Shown here piece after piece: positions 5,166 to 5,668 of a DNA stretch of 5,668 nt. Under the pieces are notes generated by a model. That model was not told the DNA's origin. It ran no database searches and was given only the letters and a program-made list of their open reading frames with translations. Each line of letters opens with the position of its first letter. Position 1 is the stretch's first letter. Both the position numbers and the translations under genes were made by a program. The DNA comes from Actinomycetes bacterium (GTDB lineage: Bacteria > Actinomycetota > Actinomycetes > Propionibacteriales > Propionibacteriaceae), in contig WQUE01000116.1 of assembly GCA_009785885.1 (NCBI GenBank), positions 1 through 5,668 on the forward strand. The letters are read 5' to 3'.

Positions 5166-5668
5166 ATGGGCACGCGCGTCGCACTGACGGGGGGCATCGC
5201 CGCCGGCAAGTCGATGGTGGCTGCCCGGATGGGGGAGTTGGGGGCGATCCTGGTCGACTCGGACGTGCTGGCGCGGCAGGTGGTCGAACCGGGTACGGAC
5301 GGGCTCGCGGCGGTCGTGGCCCGGTTCGGGCGTGGCGTGCTGCGTGACGACGGGACCCTGGATCGTGCGGCGCTCGGCGCGCTCGTGTTCACGGACCCTG
5401 GTGCCCGGGCCGACCTGGAGGCGATCACGCATCCGCGGGTGCGTGCGGCCCGGCAGGCGATCCTGGACGGCGCGGCTCCCGACGCAGTGGTGGTCGCCGT
5501 GATCCCGTTGCTCGTCGAGACCGGCCAGCAGGGCGCGTACGACCAGGTCGTCGTCGTGGACGTGCCCGAGGCGGTCCAGGTGGCCCGGCTCGTGGCGCGC
5601 GACGGCTTGACGACGGAGCAGGCGTGGGCGCGTCTGCACGCCCAGGCGCCGCGCGAAGCCCGGCTCGG
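5166..5668 (+). CDS. coaE: Dephospho-CoA kinase, N-terminal part (3' truncated by window edge)
   Basis: Phosphorylates the 3'-hydroxyl of the ribose in dephospho-CoA, the last step of coenzyme A synthesis. The visible 167 residues carry the family hallmarks. Walker A is GGIAAGKS (9-16), where the usual GSGKS is AAGKS but the G-x4-G-K-S pattern is intact. VDSD (30-33) holds the conserved Asp at the E. coli D33 position. ITHPRVR (87-93) and VIPLLVETG (112-120) follow, then the lid-type RLVARDGLT (141-149) and AQAPREARL (159-167). The last has Pro where Ser or Thr is usual. The ATG at 5166 is chosen because the P-loop begins eight residues later, as in the family; an in-frame GTG at 5148 would add residues with no counterpart. 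About 35 residues are missing, more if the mycobacterial-type C-terminal GrpB-like extension is present. rpsA-coaE adjacency is common in actinobacteria; the hairpin between them argues for separate transcription. Confidence 0.95.
   Translation, partial: MGTRVALTGGIAAGKSMVAARMGELGAILVDSDVLARQVVEPGTDGLAAVVARFGRGVLRDDGTLDRAALGALVFTDPGARADLEAITHPRVRAARQAILDGAAPDAVVVAVIPLLVETGQQGAYDQVVVVDVPEAVQVARLVARDGLTTEQAWARLHAQAPREARL

Noticed and set aside
1..5668. Search for mobile elements, CRISPR arrays, tRNA or rRNA genes, toxin-antitoxin or defence genes
   Set aside because: No transposase, integrase, repeat array, tRNA-like fold or unknown gene is visible. Essentially all coding space is taken by five recognised housekeeping genes.

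Overview
This window is a piece of a high-GC actinobacterial chromosome. All five genes lie on the + strand and are housekeeping genes: hom (3' part), thrH, rho, rpsA and coaE (5' part). The actinobacterial assignment rests on three things: the strongly GC-biased third codon positions; a Rho with a long Ala/Pro- then Arg-rich N-terminal insertion; and a four-domain S1 protein with the Asp-Pro-Ser-Leu-Tyr-Gly type C-terminal tail found in this phylum. A Propionibacteriaceae-like lineage is a guess from overall look, not a proven call.

Layout. Bases 1-830 hold the C-terminal two thirds of homoserine dehydrogenase, including its catalytic Asp/Lys and its ACT domain. It overlaps by 4 nt with thrH (827-1456), a HAD-family phosphoserine phosphatase/homoserine phosphotransferase. 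A 261-nt gap (1457-1717) carries a probable promoter and a roughly 200-nt leader with several hairpins ahead of rho (1718-3415). A 185-nt gap (3416-3600) carries a good sigma-A-type promoter and a structured leader with a weak ribosome binding site ahead of rpsA (3601-5058). A long GC-rich hairpin follows rpsA. A leaderless-looking start then opens coaE (5166 to window end).

How the genes relate. hom and thrH appear to be one translationally coupled unit supplying homoserine and then its phosphorylation towards threonine. thrH sits where thrC and thrB lie in the usual actinobacterial hom-thrC-thrB-rho order, which suggests non-orthologous replacement of homoserine kinase. rho, rpsA and coaE each seem to have their own promoter. 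They serve transcription termination, translation initiation and coenzyme A synthesis respectively.

I see no mobile element, CRISPR array, tRNA or rRNA, and no evidence of an undescribed multi-gene system. The points worth a second look are the thrH replacement, substitutions in the bicyclomycin pocket of Rho, and the two structured leaders. The rpsA leader also has a 27-codon open frame that ends on the rpsA start codon.
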